A stretch of 64,000 nt of DNA. It comes from JAAYVZ01 sp035384965. Its GTDB lineage: Bacteria > Acidobacteriota > Thermoanaerobaculia > Thermoanaerobaculales > Thermoanaerobaculaceae. The position numbers and the translations under genes are program-made. Where the stretch lies: contig DAOOJE010000007.1 in the NCBI GenBank assembly GCA_035384965.1, positions 50,984-114,983 on the forward strand. The letters are read 5' to 3'. Position 1 is the first letter of the stretch; every line of letters starts with the position of its first letter. Positions 8,870-18,714 of the stretch are shown here, piece after piece. The notes under the pieces were generated by a model. It searched no databases. It saw nothing but the letters and a program-made list of their open reading frames with translations, and was not told the origin of the DNA.

Positions 8870-9711
8870 GCTCGCCGGCGGGCACCGAGTGCGTGGCCGG
8901 CGGGGTGCGCTTCCGGCTCGAGAGGCGCGCCGGCGCGGGGCGGCTGCTCGTCCTGCACGGGTTTGCCGGGCACCCCGAGGCGTGGCGGGAGGTCGTCGAT
9001 CGGCTCGAGGCCCCCGGTCTGGTGGCTGCGCCGTTTCTGCCCGGCCACGGCCCCGAGCCGCTGCGGCCAGAATGGACGAGCTTCGAGGCCGTGATCCGGG
9101 ACCTCGTGGCAGCGGTGCGAGCGCTCGATTCGGGGAAGTGGCGGCTGGCCGGGTACTCGCTCGGCGCCCGCCTGGGGCTGGGCATGCTCGTCGCCGCTCC
9201 CCGTCTGTGGGCGGATGCGCTGCTGGTCGGGGTCAACCCGGGGCTCGAGGAGGAGGCCGAGCGGGCGGCCCGGCGGGCGGAGGACGCGGCGCGGGCCCGG
9301 CTGCTGCGCAAGGAGGGGCTGGAGGCGTTCGTCGAGGTCTGGGAACGGCTGCCGCTGTTCGACTCGCAGCGCGCGCTCCCGCCCGCCACGCTGGCGGCGC
9401 AGCGGAGCTGGCGCCTGGCCCACGACCCCCGGCGGCTTGCCTGGGTGCTCGAGACGCTGGGGCCGGGGGCGATGCCGGACTTGTGGCCGTTGCTTTCCGG
9501 GATCGCGAAGCCCGTGCGTCTGGTGGTCGGCGAGCTGGACACCCGGTTCGTCGGTATCGCGGAGCGTGCGGCCGAGCGGCTGCCGGCGGGGTCGCTCACC
9601 GTCGTGCCGGGCGTCGGCCACAACGTGGTGCTGGAAGCTCCGGAGGCGGTGGCGCGGTTGCTCGAGGCGGGGACGGCGCGCTACCGTGGCGACCGCGGGG
9701 AGGAGGCATGA
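8866..9711 (+). CDS. menH: SHCHC synthase MenH (alpha/beta hydrolase fold)
   Basis: This is an alpha/beta-hydrolase-fold protein that most likely eliminates pyruvate from the MenD product to give SHCHC. The nucleophile elbow GYSLG (Ser near residue 105), the oxyanion region LHGFAGHPEAW near residue 26, an acid in VVGELDTRF and the terminal His in GVGHNVVLE make up a complete triad. Length is 281 aa. It begins with ATGA overlap on menD and ends inside the ribosome-binding site and start of menB. The fold is shared by many hydrolases; the assignment to MenH rests on its place between menD and menB. Confidence 0.88.
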   Translation: MSSPAGTECVAGGVRFRLERRAGAGRLLVLHGFAGHPEAWREVVDRLEAPGLVAAPFLPGHGPEPLRPEWTSFEAVIRDLVAAVRALDSGKWRLAGYSLGARLGLGMLVAAPRLWADALLVGVNPGLEEEAERAARRAEDAARARLLRKEGLEAFVEVWERLPLFDSQRALPPATLAAQRSWRLAHDPRRLAWVLETLGPGAMPDLWPLLSGIAKPVRLVVGELDTRFVGIAERAAERLPAGSLTVVPGVGHNVVLEAPEAVARLLEAGTARYRGDRGEEA

Positions 9712-10532
9712 GCCTGCCGGTGTGGACATCGAAAGCCAGCTTCGAGGACGTCCGCTACGAGACGTGTGAGGAGGGCATCGCCAGGATCACGATCGACCGG
9801 CCGCACGTGCGCAACGCGTTCCGGCCGAAGACGGTGGACGAGCTGCAACAGGCGTTTGCCCTGGCGCGCGACGACCGCTCGGTGGGGGTCGTGATCCTCA
9901 CCGGCGAGGGGCGCGAGGCGTTTTGCTCGGGTGGCGACCAGAAGGTGCGCGGCGACGGCGGCTACGTGGGCGAGGACGGGGTGCCGCGCCTCAACGTGCT
10001 GGACCTGCAGCGGCAGATCCGCACGCTCCCGAAGCCGGTCATCGCCATGGTGGCCGGCTACGCGATTGGCGGCGGGCACGTGCTGCACCTCGTCTGCGAT
10101 CTCACGATCGCGGCCGACAACGCCCGCTTCGGGCAGACCGGGCCGCGGGTCGGGAGCTTCGACGGCGGCTATGGCGCCTCGTACATGGCCCGCGTCATCG
10201 GCCAGAAGCGCGCCCGCGAGGTGTGGTTCCTGTGCCGGCAGTACGACGCCCGCACCGCGCTGGAGTGGGGGCTCGTCAACGCCGTGGTGCCGGTGGAACG
10301 GTTGGAGGAGGAGACCGTGGCGTGGTGCCGGGAGATCCTGGCCAACAGCCCGACCGCGATCCGCCTGCTCAAGGCCGCGCTCAACGCCGATTGCGACGGC
10401 CAGGCGGGGCTGCAGCAGCTGGCCGGCGACGCCACGCTGTTGTTTTACCTCACCGAGGAGGCGAAAGAAGGCAAGCGGGCGTTCGTCGAGAAGCGCAAGC
10501 CCGACTTCTCGAAGTTCCCGCGCTTTCCGTGA
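9708..10532 (+). CDS. menB: 1,4-dihydroxy-2-naphthoyl-CoA synthase MenB
   Basis: This crotonase-superfamily enzyme closes the naphthalene ring on o-succinylbenzoyl-CoA. Family marks are EEGIARITIDRPHVRNAFRP-type entry, the oxyanion motifs FCSGGDQKVRG and AGYAIGGGHVLHLVCD, the active-site segment GSFDGGYGASYMARVIG, and the strongly conserved C-terminal tail EGKRAFVEKRKPDFSKFPRFP. Length is 274 aa, typical. The start ATG 9708 has an ideal AGGAGG just upstream (9701-9706) and overlaps the menH stop (ATGA). The tail and the Asp of FDGGYG separate MenB from enoyl-CoA hydratases. Confidence 0.95.
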   Translation: MSLPVWTSKASFEDVRYETCEEGIARITIDRPHVRNAFRPKTVDELQQAFALARDDRSVGVVILTGEGREAFCSGGDQKVRGDGGYVGEDGVPRLNVLDLQRQIRTLPKPVIAMVAGYAIGGGHVLHLVCDLTIAADNARFGQTGPRVGSFDGGYGASYMARVIGQKRAREVWFLCRQYDARTALEWGLVNAVVPVERLEEETVAWCREILANSPTAIRLLKAALNADCDGQAGLQQLAGDATLLFYLTEEAKEGKRAFVEKRKPDFSKFPRFP

Positions 10533-10575
10533 GGAGACCGACATCGGCGGGGCGGGGCCGGCACGTGGAGGCGGT

Positions 10576-11460
10576 GTGAAGCCAGGCCGGGTGGGACGGT
10601 GGGTCATGGCGGCGCGTCCCAGGACGCTGCCGGCGGCGGCGGCGCCGGTACTGCTGGGGACCGCGTGCGCGGGTGCGGCGGGGGGGGTCCGGGCCGGTCC
10701 TGCCGTGGCGGCGCTCGCCGGTGCGCTGGCGCTGCAGGTGGCGGCGAACTTCGTCAACGACGTGGCGGATTTCGAGCAAGGGACCGACACGGCGGAACGG
10801 CTCGGGCCGGTGCGGGCGACCGCGGCGGGGTGGCTGACCCCCCGGCAGGTGTGGCGCGGGGCGGCGGCGGCGATTGGCGTGGCGGTGCTGGTCGGTTCGT
10901 ACCTCACGTGGGTCGCCGGATGGCCGGTCGTGGCCATGGGCAGCGCGGCCGTGCTGGCGGCGGTCGCCTACTCCGCCGGGCCGTTCCCGCTCACCAGGCT
11001 GGGGGTCGGAGAGCCTTTCGTGATGGTGTTCTTCGGCTTCGTGGCGACGTGCGGGACGGCCTGGGTGCAGGCCGGGCAGGTGCCGCCGGCGGCGTGGTGG
11101 GGCGGGCTCGTGTGCGGCGCGCTCGCCACCGCCATCCTGGTCGTCAACAACACTCGCGACCACGCCACCGATCGAGCCGCCGGGCGGCGCACGCTGCCGG
11201 CGCGGCTCGGCAGGCGCGCCGGCGTCGTCGAGCTGGCCGCGTTCCTGCTGCTCGCCTACGCGGGCACGGTGGGAGCGGTGCTTTCCGGGGCCGCTTCCGG
11301 CTGGGTGCTGGTCGCGCTTGCAACCGCGCCGCTGGCCGTGCGGCTCGTGCGGCGGGTGGCCGCGTTCGAAGACGGTCCCTCGCTCAATCGCGAGCTGGCC
11401 CGGGCCGGGCAGCTCCTGCTCCTGCACAGCCTGCTCATGGGCGCCGGGCTGCTGCTGTGA
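10576..11460 (+). CDS. menA: 1,4-dihydroxy-2-naphthoate polyprenyltransferase MenA
   Basis: This integral-membrane UbiA-family enzyme attaches the polyprenyl chain to 1,4-dihydroxy-2-naphthoate with loss of CO2. The two Asp-rich motifs are present: NDVADFEQGTD near residue 60 and NTRDHATDRAAGRRTL near residue 190; the N-terminal RPRTLPAAAAP motif is typical of MenA. About eight hydrophobic segments are visible. GTG 10576 is chosen as start because GGAGG lies just upstream and homologues have about ten residues before the RPxTLP motif; ATG 10606 is the alternative. The gene follows menB after 43 bases and is followed by menE after 22. Confidence 0.93.
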   Translation: MKPGRVGRWVMAARPRTLPAAAAPVLLGTACAGAAGGVRAGPAVAALAGALALQVAANFVNDVADFEQGTDTAERLGPVRATAAGWLTPRQVWRGAAAAIGVAVLVGSYLTWVAGWPVVAMGSAAVLAAVAYSAGPFPLTRLGVGEPFVMVFFGFVATCGTAWVQAGQVPPAAWWGGLVCGALATAILVVNNTRDHATDRAAGRRTLPARLGRRAGVVELAAFLLLAYAGTVGAVLSGAASGWVLVALATAPLAVRLVRRVAAFEDGPSLNRELARAGQLLLLHSLLMGAGLLL

Positions 11461-12812
11461 CGGGGGCGGCCTCGGGAGGACGGTGATCGAGCTTTCGGTG
11501 TTCGCTGCGGCCCGCGCCGCCTGGCGGCAGCCGGCCGTGCTGTGGCCGGGAGGGGGCTGGAGCTGGGCGGAGCTGGCGCGGCGCGTGAACGCGGAAATGC
11601 TCGCCCTCGGGCGGCTCGGCCTCGGCAAGCCGGGCGGGCCGCCGCGGGTCCGCCTCACGGCCCGGGCGACGCCGGAGCTGGTGGTGCGCTTCTGGGCGCT
11701 CGCGCAGCTCGGCATCACGATGGTGCTCCTGCATCCCCGCTGGACCCCCACGGAGCGGGCCGAGGTGGCGGGGCTGGATCGGTCCGCCTGGGATCTCGAC
11801 AGCATCCCGGTCACCCCGCGGACCGGCAGGATCGTGCCGCTGGTCTCGGGGGTGCGCATCCCGCCCGAGCGCCCGCTCGCGGTCGTCTTCACGTCCGGCT
11901 CCACGGCGGGGCCGAAGGGCGTGATCCTCAGCCGGGGGGCGTTCGTGGCCTCGGCCGCGGCGAGCGCGGCGCGGCTCGGCTGGCGAGAGCAGGATCGCTG
12001 GCTGCTGGCGCTGCCGCCGGCGCACGTCGGCGGGCTGTCCATCCTCACCCGCTGCCTGCTCGCGAGGCGGCCCGTGGTGCTGGGGGAAGGACTCGATCCC
12101 GCCGGCACCCACGGTCTCATGCGGGAAGCCGGCGTGACGCTCCTGTCGCTGGTGCCGCCGCAGCTCCAGCGGCTGCTCGACGCGGGCCCCCCCCCGCCCG
12201 CGCTGCGCGCGGTGCTGGTGGGCGGTGGCCCGTGTCCGGCCCCGCTCTTGCGCCGGGCCAGAAAAGAAGGGTGGCCGGTGCTGGCAACCTACGGGCTGAC
12301 CGAGACCTGCTCGCAAGTGGCCACCGAGGACCCGGCCGAGGTGTGGGAGGGGGACGACGAGGCGCGAGCGGCCGTGCTGCCGGGCGTGGAGGTGCGCGTG
12401 GTCGACGGCCGGATCCAGGTGCGCGGGGAGATGCTGATGAACGGTTACTACCCCCGTGGGCGCCACCCGGAGCCGTTTGCGGCCGACGGCTTTTTCGACA
12501 CCGGCGATTGCGGGGCGCTCGACGAGAGAGGTCGCCTGCAGGTGCTCGGGAGGGCCGACGACGTCATCGTCACCGGCGGCGAGAAGGTTTTCCCCGGCGA
12601 GGTGGAGCAGGCGCTGCTGCGGTGCCCGGGGGTGGCGGCGGCGCTGGTGCTCGGGGTGGAGGCCGGGGCGTGGGGCCAGGTCGTGGCAGCGCTCCTGGTC
12701 GCCGCGCCCGGCGCGGTCCCGCCCCCGGCGTGGCCCGCCGACTGGCTGTCCGGGCTCGCCCCCTACAAGCGACCGCGTCTGGTCGCCTGGGTGAAGGAGC
12801 TGCCGCTCGGCC

Positions 12813-13633
<821 letters not shown>

Positions 13634-13637
<4 letters not shown>

Positions 13638-14608
13638 GCCGATCTCCTCAGCAGCGCCACGAAGAACGGCACGCCGAGCAGCGCCGTGATCACGCCCACG
13701 GGCAGCTCGGCGCCGGGCACGAGCCTCCGGGCCAGCGTGTCGCCCGCGGCGGTGAGAGCGGCGCCGAGCACCGCCGATCGCACGAGCAGCCGGCGCGGTG
13801 CCTGCCCCCAGACGAGCCGGCAAAGATGCGGCGTCACCAGCCCCACGAAGCCGATGACGCCGGCAAACGCCACTGCCCCGCCGCACAGCGCTGCCGCCGC
13901 CAGGAAGACCCGCCGGCGCACCGCGGGGACGTCGACCCCCAGCCCGGCCGCAGACTCCTCGCCGGTACCCAGCAGCCCCAGGTCGCGCCCGTGGTGCAGC
14001 AGCACCGCCGCCGCCCCGAGGGTGTACGGCAGCAGCCACCACGCGCGGGCAGCCGACGCCCCGGCAAGCGAGCCCATCGTGACAGCGAGGGCGCCGGGCA
14101 GGCGGCTGCCGGACGCAAAGGCCAGCACCAGCAGGATCACCGCCGAGGCGGCAGCGTTGACCGCCACCCCGGCGAGGATGAGGCGCGTCGAGGAGGCGCC
14201 GAGAGGACCCCTGGCCAACCACCAGACGAGACCGGTGGCAAGCGCGGCCCCGCCCATCCCGGCAAGTGGTACCAGCCCCAGCAGCACCGCGGGCAACGCC
14301 ACGACGGCCAGCGTCGCCGCCGCCGCCCCGCCGCCCGAAATGCCGAGCAGAAAGGGGTCGGCCAGGGGGTTGGCGAGCAGCGACTGGAGCGCCGCCCCGG
14401 CCAGCGCGAGGCTGGCGCCGACCAGCAGCGCGAGCCCCAGGCGAGGCAGACGCAGCGACAGCACCACGACTCGCGCCGTGTCTTCGCCGCCGCCCACGAG
14501 GGCGGTGCCGACCTCGAGCGGTGTCAGCGCCACGCTGCCGGTCAGCAGCGAGGCCAGCGCTGCGCCGACCAGCGCCAGGGCCAGGAGCGGGTCGGCAGCC
14601 CGCCTCAC
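13634..14608 (-). CDS. ABC transporter permease, FecCD/BtuC family
   Basis: This inner-membrane permease has about ten hydrophobic segments in 324 aa. Family landmarks are LRLPRLGLALLVGASLALAG near residue 50, the LANPLADPFLLGISGGG motif, and the coupling segment GVIGFVGLVTPHLCRLVWG near residue 240, followed by LVPGAELPVGVITALLG. These are diagnostic for the FecCD/BtuC family. It overlaps the downstream ATPase by GTGA and the upstream binding-protein gene by 4 bases, so the three form one transport operon. Confidence 0.92.
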
Positions 14609-15372
14609 CGGCCGCCTCCCCGGGCTTCGACCAGCGCCTCCAGGGCATCCACGAGGCGGGGGCCGGGCCGGCTGGCAGGGTCGGCGGGGAGCCAGATGAC
14701 CTCGACGGCCCCCCGCGCCAGCCGGGCACCCTCGGCGCGACCCAGGAGCGACTGGAACATGGCTCGCAAGGGGGGCTCATCGGGTGCGACCACGACCTCG
14801 AGGCGGGGATCCAGGAGCAGCTCGGTGCTAGTGCGGGGGTAGCGGCCGGCACCCTCGGGCGCGAGGTTGGCTAGACCGGCCAGCCGCAGCAAATCGTGAT
14901 GAAATGTGCCGGGGGCGGCGACGATCAGCGGCTCCCACCAGACGACGTACAGAGCGCGTTGCGTCGGCCGGGCCGCGGCGCGCTCGGTGGCGGCGCGGAC
15001 GCGCCGCGCGAGGCCCGACGCCAGCGCCTCGCCGCTTTCGGGGCGACCGAGCAGCGCTCCGAGCAGCCGGCACGCCTCCCCCAGCCTTTCGAAAGTGGTC
15101 ACGTCGATCGTCGCGACCTCGACGCCGAGTTCCCGCAGCCGCTCGACGAGGCGGGGGTCGGTTCCGGCAGTGGTGGCCACCACGAGGTCCGGGCGCCGGG
15201 CAAGGATGGCCTCGGGGTCCTGCTCGTCGAATCGGGGCAGCCGGGCAACCTCGGGGGGGAAGTCGGCCGAGCGGGGGACGGCCGGGACGGCGGCACCGGC
15301 ACCGAGGGCGAACACCAGCTCGGTGACGTCCGGAGCCAACGCAAGCACCCGCGCCACCGGCCGCCCCGCCAA
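14605..15372 (-). CDS. Periplasmic substrate-binding protein of the importer (BtuF/FepB type); N-terminus uncertain
   Basis: This is the substrate-binding component of the importer. Landmarks are RVLALAPDVTELVFALGAG, FDEQDPEAILARRPDLVVA, an LRELGVEVATIDVTTFERL segment and the C-terminal DPRLEVVVAPDEPP. The coordinates use TTG 15372, giving 255 aa with no export signal. The frame stays open upstream and encodes FALALAAAAALAGSPPLAD, a convincing signal-peptide core, but there is no ATG, GTG or TTG in frame ahead of it; the nearest candidates are an unusual CTG at 15501 or ATC at 15486. The true start may be one of these, or a sequencing slip may hide a normal start. Ligand is not identifiable. 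Confidence 0.8.
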   Translation of the reverse strand: MAGRPVARVLALAPDVTELVFALGAGAAVPAVPRSADFPPEVARLPRFDEQDPEAILARRPDLVVATTAGTDPRLVERLRELGVEVATIDVTTFERLGEACRLLGALLGRPESGEALASGLARRVRAATERAAARPTQRALYVVWWEPLIVAAPGTFHHDLLRLAGLANLAPEGAGRYPRTSTELLLDPRLEVVVAPDEPPLRAMFQSLLGRAEGARLARGAVEVIWLPADPASRPGPRLVDALEALVEARGGGR

Positions 15373-15444
15373 GGGGCGCCCGAGCTGGTCGGCGAGCGGC
15401 GGCGAGCCGGCCAGGGCGGCAGCGGCGGCTGCGAGAGCGAGAGC

Positions 15445-15472
15445 AAAAGGCCCACACCAGGTGGTGTGGGCC
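15445..15472 (-). terminator. Possible terminator after the kinase operon
   Basis: On the minus strand GGCCCACACC (15472-15463) pairs with GGTGTGGGCC (15458-15449) around an ACCT loop and is followed by TTTT. It lies 31 bases past the stop of the small coiled-coil gene. The T run is short and the hairpin overlaps the possible signal-peptide coding region of the next gene, so it may attenuate rather than fully terminate. Confidence 0.5.
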
Positions 15473-15502
15473 CGCGGCGCCGAGATGCGCGGGAACCTCA
15501 GC

Positions 15503-15727
15503 TCACTCGCTCCCGCTCTCCTCGAGGTCGTTGGGGATGCCGAGGCGCTGGCAGGCGGCGTCGTACATCTGGCGGGCCGCCTTCTGCGCGTTCTGCAGCT
15601 CGGCGATCCGCTGCTTGACGCGCTGGAGCTCTTCCTGGATCTGGTTCTCCAGGTCGGAGATCTCCTGCTTGGTCACCCGGCGAGTTTCCTCGTAGAACTT
15701 CCGCTGTTGCTCGTTTAGCACCGCCAT
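15503..15727 (-). CDS. Small coiled-coil protein, 74 aa
   Basis: This is a charged, helical protein beginning MAVLNEQQRKFYEETRRVTK and continuing with a heptad-like region (IQEELQRVKQRIAELQNAQKA), so most of it should be coiled coil. It has one Cys near the C-terminus and an acidic tail (DLEESGSE). No named family recognised. A strong ribosome-binding site GGGAGGAG lies 8 bases before ATG 15727. It follows the receiver-kinase-TonB gene after 13 bases, which suggests co-translation and possibly a partner role for that kinase; this is inference. Confidence 0.8.
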   Translation of the reverse strand: MAVLNEQQRKFYEETRRVTKQEISDLENQIQEELQRVKQRIAELQNAQKAARQMYDAACQRLGIPNDLEESGSE

Positions 15728-15740
15728 GTCGGCTCCTCCC

Positions 15741-18518
15741 TTAGGGACTGAAAGTGATGGTCTGCGTCGTATGAACCTTGACCCGCACCCCGTTCTTGGT
15801 GGCGGGCTTGAAACGCCAGGCGCGCACCGCCTCCACGGCGGCGTTGTCGAAGATCTGGGAGCGCATGCCGCGCAGAACCTTGACATCCGCAACAGCCCCG
15901 TTTTCGTCGACGAGGACGTCGAGAATCACGACGCCCCGGGGCGGGATCGACTGCCGCCGGGCCACGGGGGGATACGGCGGCATGGGCCTGCTCAGCGCCT
16001 CGGGCGGGGTGACGTCGGGTGTCAGCTCGACGAGATCGCCGGTCCGCACGGTGGGTTGTTCCGCCGCCAGCGGCGGGCGGGTGGCGACCGGTGCCGGGGT
16101 CGGCACGACCTCGGGAACGGGGGTCGGGGTGGGCGGCGTGACCGGCGTGGCCGTGGGCGGAGGCGGCGCAGCCTGGGTCGGCGGCGGGGCCTCGGTCGGC
16201 GCCGCAGCCGGAGCTCGGGTCGCCACTGCCGGTGCGGGGGTGGGCACCACGGCCACCGGGACCGCCCGGGTGGGGGCCGGCGGCGGGGTCGGCTGCTCCG
16301 GCTCGGCCGCCGGGGTGGGCGTGAGTTGCATGCTGCTGATCGCCTCCTGGACGACCTGCGAGACGTCCGGCGCCGGGGCCGGCTTGCGTTCGCGGGACAG
16401 GAAGAGGACCGCCAGGACCACGGCAATCACGACCACGGCCGCGCCGGCGACGAGGCCCACCGGGATCCGGCGCTGCGGCGCCACGACCTGCGAGATCTCG
16501 AGGCTCGGCACGCGCGGCGCCGCAGGGGCGGCCGGCGCGGGCGCCGGTTTGGGCTTGGCCGCCGGGGCCGCCGGGGGTGCCGGCGGAGGCGGCTGCGGCA
16601 CGGCCGCCGGGCGCGGGGCAGGCGCCACCACGCCAGTGGTGGCCCTCTCCCGGCCCTGGAGCTCGGCCAGGAACGCCCCCAGCTCGCTGGCGCCCGGGGC
16701 GGGGCGGATCGACTGCAAGATGTTGTTGAGGTCCGCTGCCAGCTCACCGGCGGTCTGGTAGCGCTCCTCGCGGTTTTCCTTGAGCGCCTTCATGACCACG
16801 CGTTCGACTTCCGGCGGGATCGCCGGGTCGATGTCGCGCGGCGGGGTGATGCGGGGCGACCTGACCTGTTCGAGGATCGAAAGCTCGGAGTCTCCCGCGA
16901 ACGCCTTGCGGCCGGTCAACATCTCGTACAGCACGAGGCCGAGCGAGAAGATGTCCGAGCGCAGGTCGAGATCCTTTCCCCAGGCCTGCTCCGGCGACAT
17001 GTACTGCAGCTTGCCCTTGAGCGCGCCGGCGCGGGTGTGGGAAGCCTTGGAAGCGGCCTTGGCGATGCCGAAATCGCAGAGCTTGATGTCGCCGTCGTAG
17101 GAGATGAGGACGTTTTGCGGCGACACGTCGCGGTGCACCAGCACCATGTCGCGCCCCTGCAGGTCGCGCTTGCGGTGGGCGTAGTCGAGCGCCGCAGCGA
17201 GGCGGGAGGCGATGAACAACGCCAGGCCGAGGGGGAGGCGCCGCTCCTTCTCCTCGAGCATGCGGAGGATCGAGCGGAGATCGCGGCCGTCGATGTACTC
17301 CATCGCGATGTAGTACGACCGCTCCAGCTTGCCGAGGTCGTAAATGTGGATGATGTTGGGGTGCTGGAGCTGGGCCGCCAGCTTGGCCTCGTCGATGAAC
17401 ATCGTGACGAACTCGTCGTTGTCCGTCAGGTGCGGCAGGATCCGCTTGATCGCCACGATCTTCTGGAACCCCTCGACGCCGCGCATGCGGGCCTTGAAGA
17501 CCTCGGCCATCCCGCCGGTGGCGATCGGCTCGATGAGGTCGTACTGTCCGAACGGGGTTCCGACCCTCTCCGGCGGGACCGCTTCCGGCGGCGCAACAGG
17601 GGGCTTGACCGGGGCGGGCGGTGCCGGTTTCGCCGGCTGGGGCGGCTTCGGGGGTGCGGCCTTGGGCGCCGGCCTGGGCTCGGGCACCGGCGCCGGCGGC
17701 GGGGGCGCGGGCTTGGGCGCCTGCGGAACCCTCACGTCGAGCCCTGACAGGGTCTGCGAGAGCAGGGCGTCGACCGAGGCACCGTTCGTGTCCTCGCGCA
17801 CCTTGCTCTTGGTGGGCTGGGTCCGCACATCCGCCAACGTGGTCTCGAGCACGCGCTCCACGGCGGTGTCGGGCTCGATAGGCTTCGGCGCTCGAGCGGC
17901 GGGGGCGGCCGGCGGGGCTGCCGCCCTCACCGTGGCTGCCGGCGCCGGCTGCGATGGCTTGACGGCAGGTGTGACCGTGATGCGCTGTGTATCGGCCGGC
18001 CCCGGCTCGCCCTCGTCGGCGATGAGGTCGCCGAACAGCTCCTCGGAGGTCACGGTACCGCTGTCCCTGGTGAGGCCGGCACTGCGGCGCAACGCCTCCA
18101 GCACGTCGGCGCGAGTGTCGGGGCTCACGCCGCCCCCCTCGCTCCTGGCCCGCTGGAGAAGCGCCTTGACCTTGGAGAGCAGCTGCTCGTTGGAGAAGGG
18201 CTTGCCGATGATGTCCTGAGCGCCGAGCCGAGCCGCGTCGGCCGCGGCGTCCTGGCCGCTGTACCCGCTCATCAGCACGAGAAACGGCGTGCTCCGAAGG
18301 CCTGCGCGGGCGCGGAGCTGGGTGATCGCGTCCTCGACCTTCAACCGAGGCAGCACCGAGGTGATGAGAACGACCTTGGGTTCTTGCTTGGCGCAGGCGT
18401 TGACGGCCGCGTCGACGTCCTTGGCGGTCACCAGTTCGTAGCCGAGGGGAGCCAGGGACTCGGTGACCCTGGCCACCGTTCGCGGTTCGTAGTCAAGAAG
18501 GAGTAAGGTCTGGCTCAT
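15741..18518 (-). CDS. Receiver-like / Ser-Thr protein kinase / transmembrane / TonB C-terminal fusion, 925 aa
   Basis: This is one polypeptide with four parts. Residues 1-125 form a receiver-like domain (LLLLDYEP start, GKPFS Lys) whose phospho-acceptor Asp position holds Thr53 (ITSVLP). A Pro/Ala-rich linker runs to about 320. Residues 322-605 are a complete bacterial Ser/Thr kinase: glycine loop ATGGMAEVF, VAIKR, catalytic loop VHRDVSPQNVLI, DFG in LCDFGIAK and SPEQ. After another Pro-rich stretch comes one membrane helix at about 684-708 (VAGAAVVVIAVVLAVLFL), a long Pro/Thr periplasmic spacer, and residues 843-925, a TonB C-terminal domain (PPRGVVILDVLVDENGAV, AVRAWRFKPA). The start ATG 18518 has GGAGG. 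It could sense TonB-type contact in the periplasm and phosphorylate cytoplasmic targets; function is inferred. Confidence 0.9.
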   Translation of the reverse strand: MSQTLLLLDYEPRTVARVTESLAPLGYELVTAKDVDAAVNACAKQEPKVVLITSVLPRLKVEDAITQLRARAGLRSTPFLVLMSGYSGQDAAADAARLGAQDIIGKPFSNEQLLSKVKALLQRARSEGGGVSPDTRADVLEALRRSAGLTRDSGTVTSEELFGDLIADEGEPGPADTQRITVTPAVKPSQPAPAATVRAAAPPAAPAARAPKPIEPDTAVERVLETTLADVRTQPTKSKVREDTNGASVDALLSQTLSGLDVRVPQAPKPAPPPPAPVPEPRPAPKAAPPKPPQPAKPAPPAPVKPPVAPPEAVPPERVGTPFGQYDLIEPIATGGMAEVFKARMRGVEGFQKIVAIKRILPHLTDNDEFVTMFIDEAKLAAQLQHPNIIHIYDLGKLERSYYIAMEYIDGRDLRSILRMLEEKERRLPLGLALFIASRLAAALDYAHRKRDLQGRDMVLVHRDVSPQNVLISYDGDIKLCDFGIAKAASKASHTRAGALKGKLQYMSPEQAWGKDLDLRSDIFSLGLVLYEMLTGRKAFAGDSELSILEQVRSPRITPPRDIDPAIPPEVERVVMKALKENREERYQTAGELAADLNNILQSIRPAPGASELGAFLAELQGRERATTGVVAPAPRPAAVPQPPPPAPPAAPAAKPKPAPAPAAPAAPRVPSLEISQVVAPQRRIPVGLVAGAAVVVIAVVLAVLFLSRERKPAPAPDVSQVVQEAISSMQLTPTPAAEPEQPTPPPAPTRAVPVAVVPTPAPAVATRAPAAAPTEAPPPTQAAPPPPTATPVTPPTPTPVPEVVPTPAPVATRPPLAAEQPTVRTGDLVELTPDVTPPEALSRPMPPYPPVARRQSIPPRGVVILDVLVDENGAVADVKVLRGMRSQIFDNAAVEAVRAWRFKPATKNGVRVKVHTTQTITFSP

Positions 18519-18669
18519 ACCTCCGCCGGGTCCTGCCGAAGCATCATCGCCATTGTGGTGGGAGCGTCCCGTCAAGTCAATAGTCCGGGTGCGGCGCTCC
18601 CGGATCGAGACCGCCGCCTGCGGTGCGCGCGCCTTGCCGCAGCCGCAACCGCGGGCGCTGTCGGCGGTG

Positions 18670-18675
18670 TACAAT
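18670..18675 (+). promoter_or_regulatory. Possible -10 element upstream of yebC
   Basis: TACAAT lies 39 bases before the yebC start in the 196-base region between divergent genes. No good -35 element at 16-18 bases is seen (a TTGCCG at 18634 is 30 bases away), so this is only a partial promoter match. Confidence 0.35.
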
Positions 18676-18714
18676 TCGCTCCGGCGGAGCGCCACGCGCC
18701 GTCGGGGGTCATGC

